NCBI GenBank assembly: GCA_964478425.1
Contig: CAYZIB010000001.1
Span: forward strand, 48,684-112,683
Direction: 5' to 3'
From: CAYZIB01 sp964478425
GTDB lineage: Bacteria > Bacillota_I > Bacilli_A > Acholeplasmatales > WRBM01
DNA length: 64,000 bases
Positions 63,098 to 64,000 of the stretch are shown piece after piece. The translations under genes were made by a program, and so were the position numbers. Below the pieces are notes generated by a model. That model saw only the letters and a program-made list of their open reading frames with translations. It was not told where the DNA came from and ran no database searches. Every line of letters starts with the position of its first letter. Position 1 is the first letter of the stretch.

Positions 63098-64000
63098 TAG
63101 ATTTATTTTACTTTTAATTCTTGTTTTAAGTTTATGTGGTTGTAGTTCTTTTTTTGGAAGTGAAGAAACTATTTTAGCTATTGAAAAAATTGAAACTGTC
63201 ACATTAGAAGATGGAAATATAAAAGTGATTATTTATTATAATGATACTGAAATTGAACCTGAAAGTTTTATTATTCCTAAAGGAGAAGATGGAATTAGGG
63301 GTAATGGAATAAAAGAAATTATTCCTATTATAAACGAAAATAGTACAACTATTAAAGTTATTTATACTGATACATCAGTTGCAGAAAGTGAATTTAATAT
63401 TCCTCATGGAACAAAAATTAAAGAAATTTTAGTTTGTGATGAATTGGGTAATATTATTACTGATGAAGATAATTATATTGGTAATAAGTATTTAAAAATA
63501 GTTTATTCTAGTATTAATGAAGAAACTAATTTAAATGATTTTTCATTATTTATGCTTCCTAAAGGAGAAAAAGGAAATGGTATTGAATATATGATTTCAG
63601 GAGCATTAAATAGTGATGGTACAATTACTGAAGGGTTAAAAAATGATGATGGTAGTATTACTATTGGAATAAAATATACTGATTCTACTTTATTACAATA
63701 TATTAATATTCCAGCTAGTAGAGGTATATTAAATATTACTAGTGAAAATACTGATAGTGAATATATTATTAAAATAACTTATAACGAGATTGATATTAAT
63801 ACTAATGAATATGTTTTTGAAGAATTTAAGTTTGAAAAGCCTAGTGTAACTAAATGGTTATATGGTACTGATATTCCATTTGATTATATGGGTAATGTTG
63901 GTGATTATTATTATAATACTAATTTAAATGTAATTTATTTTAAAGTAAAAGTAGAAGGAAATACTCTTGGTCATTGGGAACAAATAGTGGATTTTGGTTC
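63084..64000 (+). CDS. Repeat-bearing lipoprotein (3' partial)
   Basis: The frame runs open to the right edge, 305 residues seen. Signal peptide ends in lipobox SLCGC (Cys near residue 19). The mature part has modules of roughly 65-75 residues, each ending in a variant of IPKGEDGIRGNGIKEI, as in LPKGEKGNGIEYMI and IPASRGILNI. AAAGGAGG ribosome site inside the end of the previous gene. Probably an extracellular membrane-linked member of the surface system. Confidence 0.8.
   Translation, partial: MKKISRFILLLILVLSLCGCSSFFGSEETILAIEKIETVTLEDGNIKVIIYYNDTEIEPESFIIPKGEDGIRGNGIKEIIPIINENSTTIKVIYTDTSVAESEFNIPHGTKIKEILVCDELGNIITDEDNYIGNKYLKIVYSSINEETNLNDFSLFMLPKGEKGNGIEYMISGALNSDGTITEGLKNDDGSITIGIKYTDSTLLQYINIPASRGILNITSENTDSEYIIKITYNEIDINTNEYVFEEFKFEKPSVTKWLYGTDIPFDYMGNVGDYYYNTNLNVIYFKVKVEGNTLGHWEQIVDFG

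Noticed and set aside
1..64000. Mycoplasma-type genetic code (TGA as Trp)
   Set aside because: Several genes (mutL, miaA, murG, thyA) end in TGA at homology-consistent positions, and tryptophans are TGG.
1..64000. tRNA, rRNA, CRISPR arrays and insertion sequences
   Set aside because: No GC-richer cloverleaf, rRNA segment, spaced direct repeats or transposase frame was seen in any intergenic region.

Overview
The window is about 64 kb of very AT-rich bacterial DNA (roughly a quarter G+C by eye) with Firmicutes-type Shine-Dalgarno sites, intrinsic terminators and tightly packed genes. TGA is used as a stop and tryptophan is TGG, so the code is table 11 and not the Mycoplasma code. Gene content and order (mutS-mutL-miaA; cmk-S1-der-gpsA-spoIVA; ispH-cshB; spoVE/ftsW-murG-murB-ftsZ-spoIIGA-sigE-sigG) point to a compact, low-GC member of the Bacilli, plausibly one of the uncultured gut lineages between Erysipelotrichales and Mollicutes. 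The lineage is inference. The sporulation genes (dacB-spmA-spmB, a SpoVIF-like gene, spoIVA, spoIIGA, sigE, sigG) are directly visible and suggest a spore former.

Layout. 1-7019: the end of an acidic membrane protein, then mutS-mutL-miaA-aroK-aroQ. 7051-12385: a CNNM/CorC-type membrane protein, DegV, the spore-cortex operon dacB-spmA-spmB, and a frameshifted small lipoprotein-like gene. 12544-19540: rluB-cmk-S1 protein, der-gpsA, a SpoVIF-like gene and spoIVA. 19581-27255: a small membrane protein, dinB, ispH, then cshB-pyk-glpK-tgt. 27316-33940: a division/cell-wall and sporulation sigma cluster. 33976-34803: a structured RNA or terminator, an atypical basic protein gene and an AT-rich gap. 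34804-46428: ychF, sepF, surE, deoC-deoD, an M16 peptidase pair, an SSB, thyA-dfrA-plsC, a histidine phosphatase and pdp. 46455-51043: glmM-glmU, a second D,D-carboxypeptidase and a lipoprotein.

51337-64000 is the least ordinary part: one uninterrupted run of co-directional genes reaching the window edge. It encodes four paralogous small secreted proteins with SipW/camelysin-type signal regions, a SipW-like signal peptidase, a membrane-anchored McrB-like AAA+ ATPase, a DUF2357-like partner ending in a zinc ribbon, an ABC exporter pair, a large beta-helix-like exoprotein and a repeat-bearing lipoprotein. I read it as a dedicated surface-structure assembly system driven or remodelled by an unusual AAA+ machine. 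That function is inference.

Regulatory points: spoIIGA and the broken lipoprotein gene have no usual start codon and appear to begin at AUA behind good ribosome sites. The sigG start codon and the spoIVA ribosome site both lie inside predicted mRNA hairpins. A promoter motif TGATATAAT (extended -10) recurs before several genes. I saw no tRNA, rRNA, CRISPR array or insertion sequence.
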